DNA of 64,000 nt, taken from the NCBI GenBank assembly GCA_046710535.1, contig JBKEHH010000005.1:1-64000 (forward strand). The letters are read 5' to 3'. The position numbers and the translations under genes are program-made. Shown here in pieces: positions 17,661 through 27,467 of this stretch. The notes below the pieces were generated by a model. It did not search any database, was not told the origin of the DNA, and saw only the letters and a program-made list of their open reading frames with translations. The first letter of the stretch is position 1. Every line of letters starts with the position of its first letter. Source of the DNA: CAWVSB01 sp046710535. GTDB lineage: Bacteria > Pseudomonadota > Gammaproteobacteria > Pseudomonadales > CAWVSB01.

Positions 17661-19006
17661 GAGGAGGCCTTCTCTACTGCATATTCCTTCGCCTCTTCTA
17701 AGGATTCTGATTCAACACTTTTCTCAATGCCACTATCCAAATTATCAACGGCTTCCGGTTCACCGCCAGCAGTAGTTGCTTCAATAGATTCGACCACTTC
17801 TGGCTCAGCTTTAGCCGGAGTGACATCAATCGGCTTAACTTGCATACCATCGACCACAACTTGCAACGGCGAAACACACACTCGCTCACCCGCTACTAGT
17901 CCGCCACTAACCAGCACATCGTCGTACTCTACCCGCAGAATTTTTACTTTACGAAATCGCAATCGATCTTCTTCATCAACCACTAGCAATTGGTTGTCAT
18001 CACGCATAGCGCTGCGCGGTAGACGAATAACATTCTCTACCGCACGGCCCTCTATGTCAGCTTTAACAAACAGGCCTACAACTAAAGGCGGCCTACCTTT
18101 AGAGTATTCAGTTTTTACTCTAGCAACGCCGTATAGCATTCTGCTTTGTGCGTCGATAACCGCTTCGGTTCTCACCATCTCGCCCAACCACTCAAACTTG
18201 GCACCGCCATATTCACCGTAAATCGTTACCTTAGGGGCGTGCATTTCATCAATCATGCCTGATTCGGTTGATGACAAATTTAGATAGGCAAACTGACTAT
18301 TAGCGACTGGCAAGCGAATCTCAAAGGTATCGGTAGCATAAATCGAGGCAACCGATTTACTTGAACTAACATACTCACCAACATCAACACTCTCATTTAA
18401 TACCCGCCCAGTATAAGGGGCACTAATGCGAACTCTTTTTAAATTCAAACGAGACTGTTCAAGTGAAATTCTAGCTTCTATTAAATTTGCCTCGGCAACA
18501 CGATAAGCACGGAGCGCCTGATCAACTTGTGACTGACTTGAAAGTTTTTTGCTAAATAATTGCTGTTGACGGGTGTTATCAGATTCAGCCAGCTCATATT
18601 CAACTTCGGCCCGGCTTACTGAAGCCTTACTACGGTCGTGTGAATTACGGTAATCACTATCATCAATTCGAAATAACAAATCGCCTTTATTAAAACTGCC
18701 GCCAGTAACCAACGCGGGAGAAAGCCACACAACGCGCCCAGATACCTCGGGGGTTAGCTGCCCTTCTACTCTCGGCTTAACCGTGCCTTGGGAGTGAATA
18801 GTTAATATCTCTGCTTGAGGATCAACAGTAAGTGTTCGCACCGCTATCAAGCTGCGCTCAACGCCCTGAGGCTCTAAATGAGGTCGAAACGACAGCAGCA
18901 GTACCGCAATACAAATAGCAATAGCAAGCATTACCACGGGATAGCGTTTTTTTGCCGAAATAGCCAAAACACGAGCTTTAATTTTATGCTGCAGAGAATC
19001 TTGCAT
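17657..19006 (-). CDS. RND efflux periplasmic adaptor (membrane fusion protein)
   Basis: 449 residues: an N-terminal membrane anchor (about 24-41), a lipoyl half-motif ('GRVVWLSPALVTGGSFNKGD'), an alpha-hairpin (about 120-185), the second lipoyl half ('RISAPYTGRV') and a beta-barrel/membrane-proximal domain. It couples the permease to the outer-membrane channel. Unusual is a C-terminal tail of about 50 residues after residue 395, rich in Glu, Ala and Ser, which typical adaptors lack. First gene of a two-gene operon with the permease. Confidence 0.9.
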   Translation of the reverse strand: MQDSLQHKIKARVLAISAKKRYPVVMLAIAICIAVLLLSFRPHLEPQGVERSLIAVRTLTVDPQAEILTIHSQGTVKPRVEGQLTPEVSGRVVWLSPALVTGGSFNKGDLLFRIDDSDYRNSHDRSKASVSRAEVEYELAESDNTRQQQLFSKKLSSQSQVDQALRAYRVAEANLIEARISLEQSRLNLKRVRISAPYTGRVLNESVDVGEYVSSSKSVASIYATDTFEIRLPVANSQFAYLNLSSTESGMIDEMHAPKVTIYGEYGGAKFEWLGEMVRTEAVIDAQSRMLYGVARVKTEYSKGRPPLVVGLFVKADIEGRAVENVIRLPRSAMRDDNQLLVVDEEDRLRFRKVKILRVEYDDVLVSGGLVAGERVCVSPLQVVVDGMQVKPIDVTPAKAEPEVVESIEATTAGGEPEAVDNLDSGIEKSVESESLEEAKEYAVEKASS

Positions 19007-19209
19007 TTACTCTTTCCTTAAGCCTGTTTTGGCCAATAAGACACTAGCGGGCATAAAACCAACCCTAATGCTATAAACTATTTCCATAATGCGGATTAAC
19101 AAATCGCAACGGGAATAATATTCACTTAATCTAGCGCAATGGTTATAACTACAGCACTAAAAATAGCCTTATAAAAATTGAGGCTAATGATACGCCTGCG
19201 GAGCGCAAA

Positions 19210-19920
19210 GTGGAAAAAATCATTTACTTAATTTCTAGACAGGATGGGCAAAATCGAGACGATTTTTCTCGGCTAATAAAACAAGACGTTACGCCGCAAT
19301 TATTGGCTGCCAAGCCACTCGGGCTGCAACTAAATCTTGCTGATGAAGCGGTAGCGGCAGGCGATGCCATGGCAATGGAGAGTATTGCAGCAAAGGCACA
19401 TGCAGTTGTCTCAATATGGCTGCATTGCGCAATAAACCGAGCACCGATTGAGAAAATTTTGACCGCTACAGGGGCCAGTATTGCCGGATATTTGGTAACA
19501 GAGTCATGCCCACTGCGAAACACCACCCAAGTTGTATCGGCAGGGGAGAGAACGCCAGACTTTGCTCAAGTAGCCTTGCTACAAAGACCCGCGAGACTTA
19601 GCTTTGAACAATGGATAGAAGTCTGGCAGTACTCGCATACCGGAATTGCTATTGATACCCAATCGACTTTTTCTTACACCCAAAATTTAGTCGTCAGGTC
19701 ATTGACAGAAAATGCCCCAAAGATTGATGCCATTGTAGAAGAAAGCTTTCCATTAGCAGCGCTGACAGATCAGGCGGTATTCTATGATGCCCAAGATGAT
19801 AATGAGAAATTAGCGCGAAATTCTCAAGCTATGATGGAGAGCTGCGGTCGCTTTATTGATTTTGACAAAATTAATGTGTGCTCAACAAGCGAGTATATCT
19901 ATAAAGCCTTACAGCTATAA
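19210..19920 (+). CDS. EthD-domain-like protein
   Basis: 236 residues arranged as two ferredoxin-like (dimeric alpha-beta barrel) units; the second carries 'ARLSFEQWIEVWQYSHTGIAIDTQ' and 'YTQNLVVR', resembling EthD/ stress-response barrel proteins found in degradation clusters for ethers, steroids and aromatics. The start is a GTG at 19210; no better ATG precedes the first conserved segment. The P450 gene lies 1 kb further on the same strand, with an opposite epimerase gene between. Enzymatic role is unknown. Confidence 0.65.
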   Translation: MEKIIYLISRQDGQNRDDFSRLIKQDVTPQLLAAKPLGLQLNLADEAVAAGDAMAMESIAAKAHAVVSIWLHCAINRAPIEKILTATGASIAGYLVTESCPLRNTTQVVSAGERTPDFAQVALLQRPARLSFEQWIEVWQYSHTGIAIDTQSTFSYTQNLVVRSLTENAPKIDAIVEESFPLAALTDQAVFYDAQDDNEKLARNSQAMMESCGRFIDFDKINVCSTSEYIYKALQL

Positions 19921-19934
19921 TAACGCTGTCTAGC

Positions 19935-20717
19935 TTATTCTAAGGTCCATTTAAGCCGCATTTCAGCAAACAATGACTGCCCAGGCGAAACAATAACTGG
20001 CGCTATGTTAAGGGCGTTAGGTGGCCCACTGATGGGCTCGACGCAGATGGCATGGTCTAACAAGTTGTATATGGTCCAGTCACTAACTGTTGAGCTTAAT
20101 TCCATTCGCATAGCGCCCGGCCAGTGAATCACCGGCTCTTTATACATTTCTGTAAAGCTGTCATCCCATGGCCCATCGAGCGGCGGCGCTAACACACCAG
20201 TAGGAATCAACTCTGCATCACATAAGTATTGGGAGCCCGCGGTAAAACTCAACTCAGCTGGCGCACCTCGCTCTAACTGACGATTAAACCACGGGTGCCA
20301 GCCAATACTAGCGGGGAATTTATCGCCCTCTGACCGCACTTCTAAAGTCATCACTAATTCGTCAGCCTTTAAGCTAATTGTTTGATGGGCGCTGCCTGCA
20401 AACGGCCAGTCCTCATCAAATACAGTACTAAATTTCCCTGGGCCCTCTTCTTGCCAAGGCTTATCAAAGGCAGTGCCATGGATCGAGTGCTGGCCAAAAT
20501 TTTTCCGCACCCGTTTCACTTTAGCGTCATACCAAAACGAGCTATTACGCAAGCGACCGACCCAAGGCGCCATTGGAAAACAACCCCAGCTCAGCGGGTT
20601 GGCGTCCCGTCCAACCAGTAAGTTCAAGCCGTTTACTTCTAGCGACGCTAACCTTGCGCCATTGTCAGTATCGACAATTACCGTTGCCGGCCCTTTCTGT
20701 ATTTTTACTAATGCCAT
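19935..20717 (-). CDS. Aldose 1-epimerase family protein
   Basis: Galactose-mutarotase fold of 260 residues. The two His residues expected at the active site are visible in 'GQHSIHG' and 'IGWHPWF', and the catalytic-base Glu is likely the one in 'CVEPISGPPNA'. It is shorter than GalM (about 340), like the many uncharacterised bacterial epimerase-fold proteins, so the sugar is not known. It converges with the EthD-like gene and is divergent from the P450 gene. Confidence 0.85.
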   Translation of the reverse strand: MALVKIQKGPATVIVDTDNGARLASLEVNGLNLLVGRDANPLSWGCFPMAPWVGRLRNSSFWYDAKVKRVRKNFGQHSIHGTAFDKPWQEEGPGKFSTVFDEDWPFAGSAHQTISLKADELVMTLEVRSEGDKFPASIGWHPWFNRQLERGAPAELSFTAGSQYLCDAELIPTGVLAPPLDGPWDDSFTEMYKEPVIHWPGAMRMELSSTVSDWTIYNLLDHAICVEPISGPPNALNIAPVIVSPGQSLFAEMRLKWTLE

Positions 20718-20904
20718 TACGCTACCTAAAGCTGTTCAATTACAACCTAAACTATAGGTCAAAATCGTTGAATCACTAATATTATAATCACAATATCGTG
20801 AGTATTATCGCTTTAGCGAAAATTAAATTATAACCAAATTGAAACCAATAACAGTGGCAGAAATTGCTAGACTGCATCGATTACAAAAAAGTGAGATAAC
20901 AATA

Positions 20905-22134
20905 ATGAGTCAATGCCCGTTTGCTAACTTGGTCGACCCGGACACATATTCACATGGCATGCCTTACGGCGAGTTGCGCCGGATCAATCAACAATGCGGT
21001 CCAGTAACTTACCTACAAGACCCGATCACCGGAATCCCCTACTGGGCTATTACGGGGCAAGCAGAGATGGATTTCATTTCCAAAAATCCCAAGCTGTTTT
21101 CATCCCGTGAACGCTTGGCATTCCCAATGGAGTTCTCTGACGACATTGTAGAAGCGCAGCGCAGCACCATTATTAATATGGATCCGCCCTTACACCAAAA
21201 AATGCGCCGCCTCACCCGTGCCGCCTTCACACCAAAAGCTGTAGACGCCTACTTGCCAGTATTTAAAATTCATGCCAAGCGTATTATCGACAATGTCATT
21301 AACAAGGGGCAGTGCGAGTTTGTTGAAGAAGTAGCCGCTGAGCTACCACTATTCGCTATCTTAGATCTACTGGGGGTACCGGCTGTAGATAGAATGCAAT
21401 TTTTTGACTGGACTAACACAATGATTTTTGCCGACGACCCCGATATGGCAACCGGCGAAGAAGAAGGTCAAGTAGCCGCTATCATGGTAATCGACTACGC
21501 GATGAAGTTGGCTGCCAAGCATAGAGATAACCCACAGCAAAACGTATTAGACGCACTACTGGATGGAGAGTTTGATGGCCGCCCGCTAAGTGATGATGAA
21601 TTTGGCTGGATGTTTATTCTTATTTTAGTTGGTGGCAATGAATCAACCCGTACTGTTATTGCCCAAGGTATGCGCTTACTGATGGAAAACCCCGAGCAGC
21701 TACAATACTTAGTCGACAACCCCGATAAAATTGGTAACGCCTGCGAAGAAATTTTGCGCTACAACACGGCCTTTACTTGCATGCGACGTACCGCTGTCGA
21801 AGACGTGGAAGTTGGTGATAAACTTATTAAAAAAGGCGACAAAGTTTTATTGCATTACCACGCCACCAATTTGGACGAAAAAGTATTTGGTGACGACGCC
21901 ACGATATTTGATGTTACCCGCCAAGAACGCATGCCTGACTTATATAATCAATTGCGCTCTTTCGGCATCGGCCAGCACTTTTGTCTAGGCTCGCACATGG
22001 CAAGGTTAGAACTGAAAACCATGTTCGAGGAAATTATACCTCGATTAAAAAATCCGCAGTTAATTGGCGAGCCAAAATATGTCCGCTCATTTTTTGTTAA
22101 CGCCATTAAGGAAATGAATATTTCATTCGGATAA
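20905..22134 (+). CDS. Cytochrome P450
   Basis: Soluble bacterial P450 of 409 residues. The heme-binding loop is 'FGIGQHFCLGSHMARLE' with the ligand Cys at residue 360, the ExxR pair is in 'EEILRYN', and the I-helix reads 'LVGGNESTR'. The N-terminal 'DPPLHQKMRRL' is the usual substrate-access/B-C region. It resembles the steroid- and terpenoid-hydroxylating bacterial classes, but the substrate cannot be assigned. I use the ATG at 20905 with a GTGAG ribosome site; a TTG 22 codons upstream is possible. No ferredoxin or reductase gene is adjacent. Confidence 0.92.
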   Translation: MSQCPFANLVDPDTYSHGMPYGELRRINQQCGPVTYLQDPITGIPYWAITGQAEMDFISKNPKLFSSRERLAFPMEFSDDIVEAQRSTIINMDPPLHQKMRRLTRAAFTPKAVDAYLPVFKIHAKRIIDNVINKGQCEFVEEVAAELPLFAILDLLGVPAVDRMQFFDWTNTMIFADDPDMATGEEEGQVAAIMVIDYAMKLAAKHRDNPQQNVLDALLDGEFDGRPLSDDEFGWMFILILVGGNESTRTVIAQGMRLLMENPEQLQYLVDNPDKIGNACEEILRYNTAFTCMRRTAVEDVEVGDKLIKKGDKVLLHYHATNLDEKVFGDDATIFDVTRQERMPDLYNQLRSFGIGQHFCLGSHMARLELKTMFEEIIPRLKNPQLIGEPKYVRSFFVNAIKEMNISFG

Positions 22135-22258
22135 AGATAATATAATTTTTAATTCTGCTGGCTACATTGCAACCATTGGCAACTATGCCTTAACTTGCTA
22201 GGGTATCAACGACTATAGATAGAAAGGCAAGAAAACCAGTTTTATCTAAGGATTACTA

Positions 22259-23170
22259 ATGCGCAGACTATTTTTTCGCATACTCGTACTCACCGCCATT
22301 GTTTTAGCATCCAGCTTTTCGGGGCAGGCAATAGCAGCAAAAAAAGCCATGTTATGGGAGCTAAACAAAGACGATAGCACCATTTACTTACTTGGCTCTG
22401 TACATGTCTGGAAAGAGAATCTCTATCCCCTTTATGACAGTATAAACAAAGCATATGAGCGCTCGAACACCTTAACAGTTGAAGTGAATTTAAATGTGCT
22501 ACGACAAAATGAGGTCGAAGATTTGATACGCAAAGAAGGATTTTACCCTGCGGGCATTTCCATTTTAGATTATCTCAGTATCGAACAAGCCCGCGCGCTA
22601 GAAAAAAAACTCAAAAAACTCAAACTGTCACTGTCTTCGTTTCAGCAATTCAAACCTTGGCTGCTATCAGCTCATGTCACTCAAGCTAATTTGGCCAAAC
22701 TCGGATACTTACCAGAGCATGGCATAGACCAACATTTTTTAGCCAAAGCCAAAGCAGAGAACAAACCAGTTGGACAATTAGAGACGCTAGAACAACAAAT
22801 CGCCATTATAGACAGCGTTTATGCGGACCTGTTAAAAATCGATCCCGATTTGCTGGTTGATGAAACCTCTTTAGATAGCGACTATCTACAGCTATTGATG
22901 GAAACTTGGGAAATGGGCCGCTACGAGAGTTTATACTCATTACTAGTCAAAGAGACCTTAACTAAACACCCACAAGCAAAACCTGCTTTAGATAAATTAT
23001 TTGATACCCGTAATAAAAAATTTGTTAATCAAATTATTACTATGTTAAAAAATGATGGCACTCATTTTGTCATTATTGGCGCAGGTCATTTTGGCGGTAA
23101 CAATGGAATCGTTGCGCTACTAAAAAACAAAGGCTACAAACTGCGCCAGCTTGATACTACTTCCCACTAA
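22259..23170 (+). CDS. TraB/GumN family secreted protein
   Basis: 303 residues with a signal peptide (cleavage near 'GQAIAA') and the TraB/GumN core: an N-terminal 'STIYLLGSVHV', 'EVNLNVLRQNEVE' and a C-terminal 'FVIIGAGHFGGNNGIVALLKNKGYK'. The family shares the Tiki metalloprotease-like fold; the Gly-x-x-His motifs at both ends could be metal ligands. Activity in bacteria is not established. The 3' end overlaps the convergent MFS gene by 14 bases. Confidence 0.85.
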   Translation: MRRLFFRILVLTAIVLASSFSGQAIAAKKAMLWELNKDDSTIYLLGSVHVWKENLYPLYDSINKAYERSNTLTVEVNLNVLRQNEVEDLIRKEGFYPAGISILDYLSIEQARALEKKLKKLKLSLSSFQQFKPWLLSAHVTQANLAKLGYLPEHGIDQHFLAKAKAENKPVGQLETLEQQIAIIDSVYADLLKIDPDLLVDETSLDSDYLQLLMETWEMGRYESLYSLLVKETLTKHPQAKPALDKLFDTRNKKFVNQIITMLKNDGTHFVIIGAGHFGGNNGIVALLKNKGYKLRQLDTTSH

Positions 23171-24326
23171 ACCGCACCCAAAGCAACAAGCATAACGGCA
23201 TTAATAACAAAGGAATACTAGCCAATACAACCCCCTGCCACTGCCATGCCGCTAATATCCAGCCAGATGAAGACGATGCTAAAGCCTGAATAGAAAACAC
23301 TACACCATCATTTAATGCTTGCACAGTAAACTGCTCTCCGTCGCGATAAACTAGTGGTAGCAAGGAAGTACCACCGACAAACATAAAATTCCAACCAATA
23401 CCTAGCAGAACTAACGAGAGCCAAAACCCATCTACACTGAAATATTGCGATGACACAATAAGTGCTGCAAACATTGCCACCAAACCAGTTGCTATTAAGC
23501 CGTGAATACCGATGTGAGAAATAATCCATGGAGCAAACAGCGACGGCAAAAACATTGCCATTACATGACTTTGCAATACCCACTTAGTATCTTCCAAACT
23601 GTGATGGAAATGGTTATGCATACTCACTGGTGTCGCCGTCATTACCAAACTCATCACCGCATAACCAATAGCCGCCGACAATAACGCCAGCCATAGTGGT
23701 GACAACGACAGTAATTTTGATAGCGGTCGCCCGCCTTTTATAACGACTTTTTCACTAGATTCAATGCTTTGATATAAAGTCATTAGTGAAATAGATAGCA
23801 AAATACAAACTGCTACAACATAGTATGAGCCTTCATAATCAACTGTCGTCAATGCTTTACCCCATAGCACTAACTCTGGGCCGATAACTGCTGCAGCGAC
23901 ACCTGCCAATAACAACATGGATGCGGCGGTGGGGGCTTGGTCTAACGAGACACTTTCCATAGCGGCGAAACGATATTGCTGCACACTGGCTAAAAACACT
24001 CCAAGTAAAGCAGAACCAGCGCAAAAATAACTAAAGCTTTGCTGATTTAACGCATAAATAATTAATAAACTGGCGACCACACCTAACGATGCTGCCGCGA
24101 CAAAGACCGGTTTACGCCCAAATTTTTTCATCAGCAGAATAACTGGCGCCACCCCCACGGCGGTACCAATTACCATTGCCGCAATTGGCAAAGTCCCAAG
24201 TCGTTCACTACCCGACAACTCTGTACCGATAAGTCCGCCAACAAGCATTAATGAAAACGATGCGCTAAATGCCAATATTTGACACAGCATTAACACTACA
24301 ACATTTCGATTAAGTATTTCAGACAT
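23157..24326 (-). CDS. MFS transporter
   Basis: 389 residues with about twelve hydrophobic helices and the inter-helix basic motif 'KKFGRKPVFVAA' between TM2 and TM3. It lacks a recognisable substrate signature. The gene stands alone: it converges with the TraB/GumN gene and is preceded by the terminator of the DUF3014 gene. Confidence 0.85.
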   Translation of the reverse strand: MSEILNRNVVVLMLCQILAFSASFSLMLVGGLIGTELSGSERLGTLPIAAMVIGTAVGVAPVILLMKKFGRKPVFVAAASLGVVASLLIIYALNQQSFSYFCAGSALLGVFLASVQQYRFAAMESVSLDQAPTAASMLLLAGVAAAVIGPELVLWGKALTTVDYEGSYYVVAVCILLSISLMTLYQSIESSEKVVIKGGRPLSKLLSLSPLWLALLSAAIGYAVMSLVMTATPVSMHNHFHHSLEDTKWVLQSHVMAMFLPSLFAPWIISHIGIHGLIATGLVAMFAALIVSSQYFSVDGFWLSLVLLGIGWNFMFVGGTSLLPLVYRDGEQFTVQALNDGVVFSIQALASSSSGWILAAWQWQGVVLASIPLLLMPLCLLLWVRFSGK

Positions 24327-24364
24327 GGCTTAGGCCTAGATATTTTTATTTTTGTACTAGTAAT

Positions 24365-24391
24365 AAAAAAGGCTGCAATGCAGCCTTTTTT
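24365..24391 (-). terminator. Terminator after the DUF3014 gene
   Basis: A perfect hairpin (arms AAAAAAGGCTGC and GCAGCCTTTTTT) lies ten bases beyond the DUF3014 stop. It is flanked by A and T runs and could work in both directions. Confidence 0.85.
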
Positions 24392-24400
24392 GTAATGTCG

Positions 24401-25183
24401 TTATAGTCTACTTTTTAAATCTCGTAAATACTGCTGTATGTCATTAGTATTCTCGAAACCAAGCCGCCATATAAGCTTGTCAATATCGCTAGCGGTTTCC
24501 AACGACTTATCTTGGTATTGATACATTACGCTAGGAAGTTTCAACTCAGGTTCTGCTGGCAAACTTTTTGCCGCCAACACTTTATCAATAGCCTGTTTAA
24601 AGCGCGTATCAAAACTGCCTGCTTTGCCCAATTCACGATAGGCCTTCTCCAACAGTGGCGACCAGCTATAATAATAGTCGGCCAGTTTTGCTGGAGGAAT
24701 ACTCATTACCCCTGCTAATAACGGTTTAGCACGCTGATAATTAGATGGGGCTAAATATTTTTTGTTACCGATGTTTGCGGCCACTAATGATTTCATCGAA
24801 TATTGCCATGGACGGTGCTTAGCAATTAAGTCGCCATTGGCGGCATTATCAATAAACAAAACCCATTTTCTAATTTGCTCTTCAGGTACTAACCACTGAG
24901 CCAAATCGTTTGAAATATCTGCCACCGCCAGCATCACTTTTATATCACTACCGTCTAAAGTACTGGGCGCTTTAACTTTGGTATCAATCACCGCTGCAAT
25001 AGGCTTTAGAGCTTCAACCGGAGTAGCTTTTTGCTCGACTGGTACTTCTATCGTAGGTTCTTCAAGCGGCATTACAGGCGGGGCAGCTACTGGCTCTGCT
25101 GGCTCAGGTTCACTAATGATAAAATAAGCGCCGACCGCAACTAGCACCGCACCTATTACAATTATAATAGTTCGTGTATTCAC
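24401..25183 (-). CDS. DUF3014 domain protein
   Basis: 260 residues: a single N-terminal membrane anchor (about 5-24), a Pro/Glu-rich linker (about 25-65) and a helical periplasmic domain with 'DISNDLAQWLVPEEQIRKWV' and 'RPWQYSMKSLVAANIG', which match DUF3014. The function of the family is unknown; the layout suggests an envelope protein facing the periplasm. It is monocistronic, with its own terminator. Confidence 0.8.
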   Translation of the reverse strand: MNTRTIIIVIGAVLVAVGAYFIISEPEPAEPVAAPPVMPLEEPTIEVPVEQKATPVEALKPIAAVIDTKVKAPSTLDGSDIKVMLAVADISNDLAQWLVPEEQIRKWVLFIDNAANGDLIAKHRPWQYSMKSLVAANIGNKKYLAPSNYQRAKPLLAGVMSIPPAKLADYYYSWSPLLEKAYRELGKAGSFDTRFKQAIDKVLAAKSLPAEPELKLPSVMYQYQDKSLETASDIDKLIWRLGFENTNDIQQYLRDLKSRL

Positions 25184-25314
25184 TTTAATCCTCGGTTCAA
25201 TTAACGACGCACTTAAACCTTATCACAACATCAAGCGTGCGTTTATGCAAGGCGCTAACCGCTATCGTGTAAACGGTTATACCTTAAGACCAATGACCAG
25301 CGGTAGAAGTTCAA

Positions 25315-25500
25315 TCAGAGAACGTTATTCATGCCCGCGATAAGCAGTGCAAACGCACTAATGCCAACAACAATCAATGCCAACACGCCCAGTAACTGCA
25401 ACGGGCGAAACGGTTTACGCTCGGTAACATTAAAACCAGAGTTCAGGTATGCATCAACCCGCGCTAGGTCTTCATCCGACAATTTACGTTTTTCTGCCAT
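25315..25500 (-). CDS. DUF3094 small membrane protein
   Basis: 61 residues: a charged N-terminus with 'LSDEDLARVDAYLNSG', then 'KPFRPLQLL' and a single transmembrane helix at about 37-57. This matches the small DUF3094 family of gammaproteobacteria. The gene lies after the terminator of the acyl-CoA dehydrogenase and upstream of DUF3014 on the same strand. Role unknown. Confidence 0.78.
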   Translation of the reverse strand: MAEKRKLSDEDLARVDAYLNSGFNVTERKPFRPLQLLGVLALIVVGISAFALLIAGMNNVL

Positions 25501-25512
25501 TTTTAATCTCCC

Positions 25513-25545
25513 AAAAAGAAAGGCTGACTATAATAGCCAGCCTTT
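25513..25545 (-). terminator. Terminator after the acyl-CoA dehydrogenase gene
   Basis: Hairpin arms AAAGGCTG and CAGCCTTT with a partly paired loop, followed on the minus strand by CTTTTT. It lies between the dehydrogenase stop and the DUF3094 start. Confidence 0.72.
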
Positions 25546-25572
25546 AAGCTTTACTACAAGAACCATTGAAAC

Positions 25573-27357
25573 TTAACCCATGTACATTTGTTCTTCAGTA
25601 ATCCCCATTAAACTATCGGCACCAGACTCAATACACTTAGCGTGAGTAGCGGTACGAGGTAATAAGCGTTCAAAATAGAACTTGGCAGTTTCCATTTTAG
25701 CTTTGTAGAAATCGTTGTCATCACCAGCGGCAATTTTCTTACCTGCTACTGCGGCCATCTGAGCCCAGAAAAAGGCGTAGACGATATAACCAGAATACAT
25801 CAAGTAATCAACTGACGCGGCACCAACTTCATCAGCATTTTCCATTGCCTTAGCACCAATTTGACCGGTGATTTCACTCCATTGCTTAATTAGGCGCTGC
25901 AGTTCAGCAACATGCGATGCGACAGCAGCGTTATCAGCATTGGCCTCACAAAACTTGTGAATTAACTTGGTAAACGCAGCCAAGCTCTTACCACCATTAC
26001 CAAACACTTTACGACCTAGTAAGTCTAGCGCTTGGATACCAGTGGTACCCTCATACAACATAGAAATGCGGCAATCGCGTACTTGTTGCTCCATACCCCA
26101 TTCAGCAATAAATCCGTGGCCACCAAGGATTTGTAAACCGTGGTTTACTGACTCAAAACCAGTTTCTGTCATAAACGCTTTAGCAATAGGCGTTAGAAAC
26201 TCAGTCATTTCATACAATTCAGCGTCAGGACCATCGGCACTTAACTGAGCTGCCTCTAATTGCTGAGCTAACCAATAAACAAACGCACGACCGCCCTCAG
26301 TTAGAGCCTTTTGGGTTAGCAACATACGGCGCACATCGGGATGTACAATAATTGGATCGGCTGGGCCGTCAGGATTTTTAGGGCCAGTTAGTGAACGCAT
26401 TTGCAGACGGTCACGGGCATAGGCAGTAGATTTCTGAAGTGACACTTCGGAATGACAAATACCTTGCAGCGCAGTACCTACGCGCGCTGTATTCATCATG
26501 GTGAACATATAGCCTAAGCCTTTATTTTCTTCACCGATCAAGATACCTTCAGCATCGTCAAAATTGAGCAGGCAGGTAGCATTACCGTGAATGCCCATTT
26601 TGTGCTCAAGCGAGCCACATGTAACACCATTGGCCTCACCTGTTTCAATGTTGTAACGCGGCACTACGAATAACGAGATACCTTTGGTGCCAGCAGGGGC
26701 GCCTTCAACCCGAGCAATAACCAGACTCAAAATATTGTCAGTCATGTCATGTTCGCCACCACTGATAAAGATTTTAGTACCACTGATTTTGTAAGTACCG
26801 TTGGCAGTTGCTACAGCTTTAGTGCGCAACAAGCCTAAATCAGAACCGCAATGTGGCTCGGTCAAACACATGTTGCCAGTCCACTCTCCCGATACCAATT
26901 TGGTTAAGTAAGTCTTTTTTTGCTCTGGAGTAGCGTGGGCACGCAGTGCATTAGCCGCACCACCACTCAAACCAGGGTACATACCAAATGACCAGTTAGC
27001 AGCGCCAACCATTTCACTCATCACAACATTTAGCGACGGCGGCAACCCTTGACCACCAAATTCTTCTTCACCAGTTAAGCCAACCCATCCACCTTCAACA
27101 AACTGCTGGTAGGCCTCTTTAAAACCGGCTGGAGTCTCGACGCCGTTTTCACCAATTTTACAACCTTGCTGATCACCCACTTCATTTAACGGCACTAATA
27201 CATCTTCACAAATGGCAGCCCCGGCATCCAAAATTTGGTTCACCAGCTCCATATTTACTTCTTCTCCGCCGATGATTTTTTTGAAATGCTCACCAGTGTC
27301 TAGCACATCTTCCAAAATAAATTCCATGTCTCGGCGCGGTACAGTATAAGAAGTCAT
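25573..27357 (-). CDS. Acyl-CoA dehydrogenase, long (about 594 residues) type
   Basis: Same architecture as the dehydrogenase at 12024-13781: N-terminal helical domain, FAD segment 'CLTEPHCGSDLGLLRTKA', substrate/flavin block 'LGGHGFIAEWGMEQQVRDCRI' with 'YEGTTGIQALDLLGRK', and the C-terminal extra domain. It should oxidise medium- or long-chain acyl-CoA. I start at the ATG at 27357 because GGAGAGTAG stands just upstream; the open frame reaches ten codons further. No partner gene is cotranscribed. Confidence 0.93.
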   Translation of the reverse strand: MTSYTVPRRDMEFILEDVLDTGEHFKKIIGGEEVNMELVNQILDAGAAICEDVLVPLNEVGDQQGCKIGENGVETPAGFKEAYQQFVEGGWVGLTGEEEFGGQGLPPSLNVVMSEMVGAANWSFGMYPGLSGGAANALRAHATPEQKKTYLTKLVSGEWTGNMCLTEPHCGSDLGLLRTKAVATANGTYKISGTKIFISGGEHDMTDNILSLVIARVEGAPAGTKGISLFVVPRYNIETGEANGVTCGSLEHKMGIHGNATCLLNFDDAEGILIGEENKGLGYMFTMMNTARVGTALQGICHSEVSLQKSTAYARDRLQMRSLTGPKNPDGPADPIIVHPDVRRMLLTQKALTEGGRAFVYWLAQQLEAAQLSADGPDAELYEMTEFLTPIAKAFMTETGFESVNHGLQILGGHGFIAEWGMEQQVRDCRISMLYEGTTGIQALDLLGRKVFGNGGKSLAAFTKLIHKFCEANADNAAVASHVAELQRLIKQWSEITGQIGAKAMENADEVGAASVDYLMYSGYIVYAFFWAQMAAVAGKKIAAGDDNDFYKAKMETAKFYFERLLPRTATHAKCIESGADSLMGITEEQMYMG

Positions 27358-27467
27358 ATCTACTCTCCAAACTTCGTTTGCGGCCAAGTAGGCCTTAAAA
27401 ATCAGACGCTATTATTAGAATTGGTGGCTAGAGGGTCAATTACCTAGTAGGTAATTTATTTAGCCTT

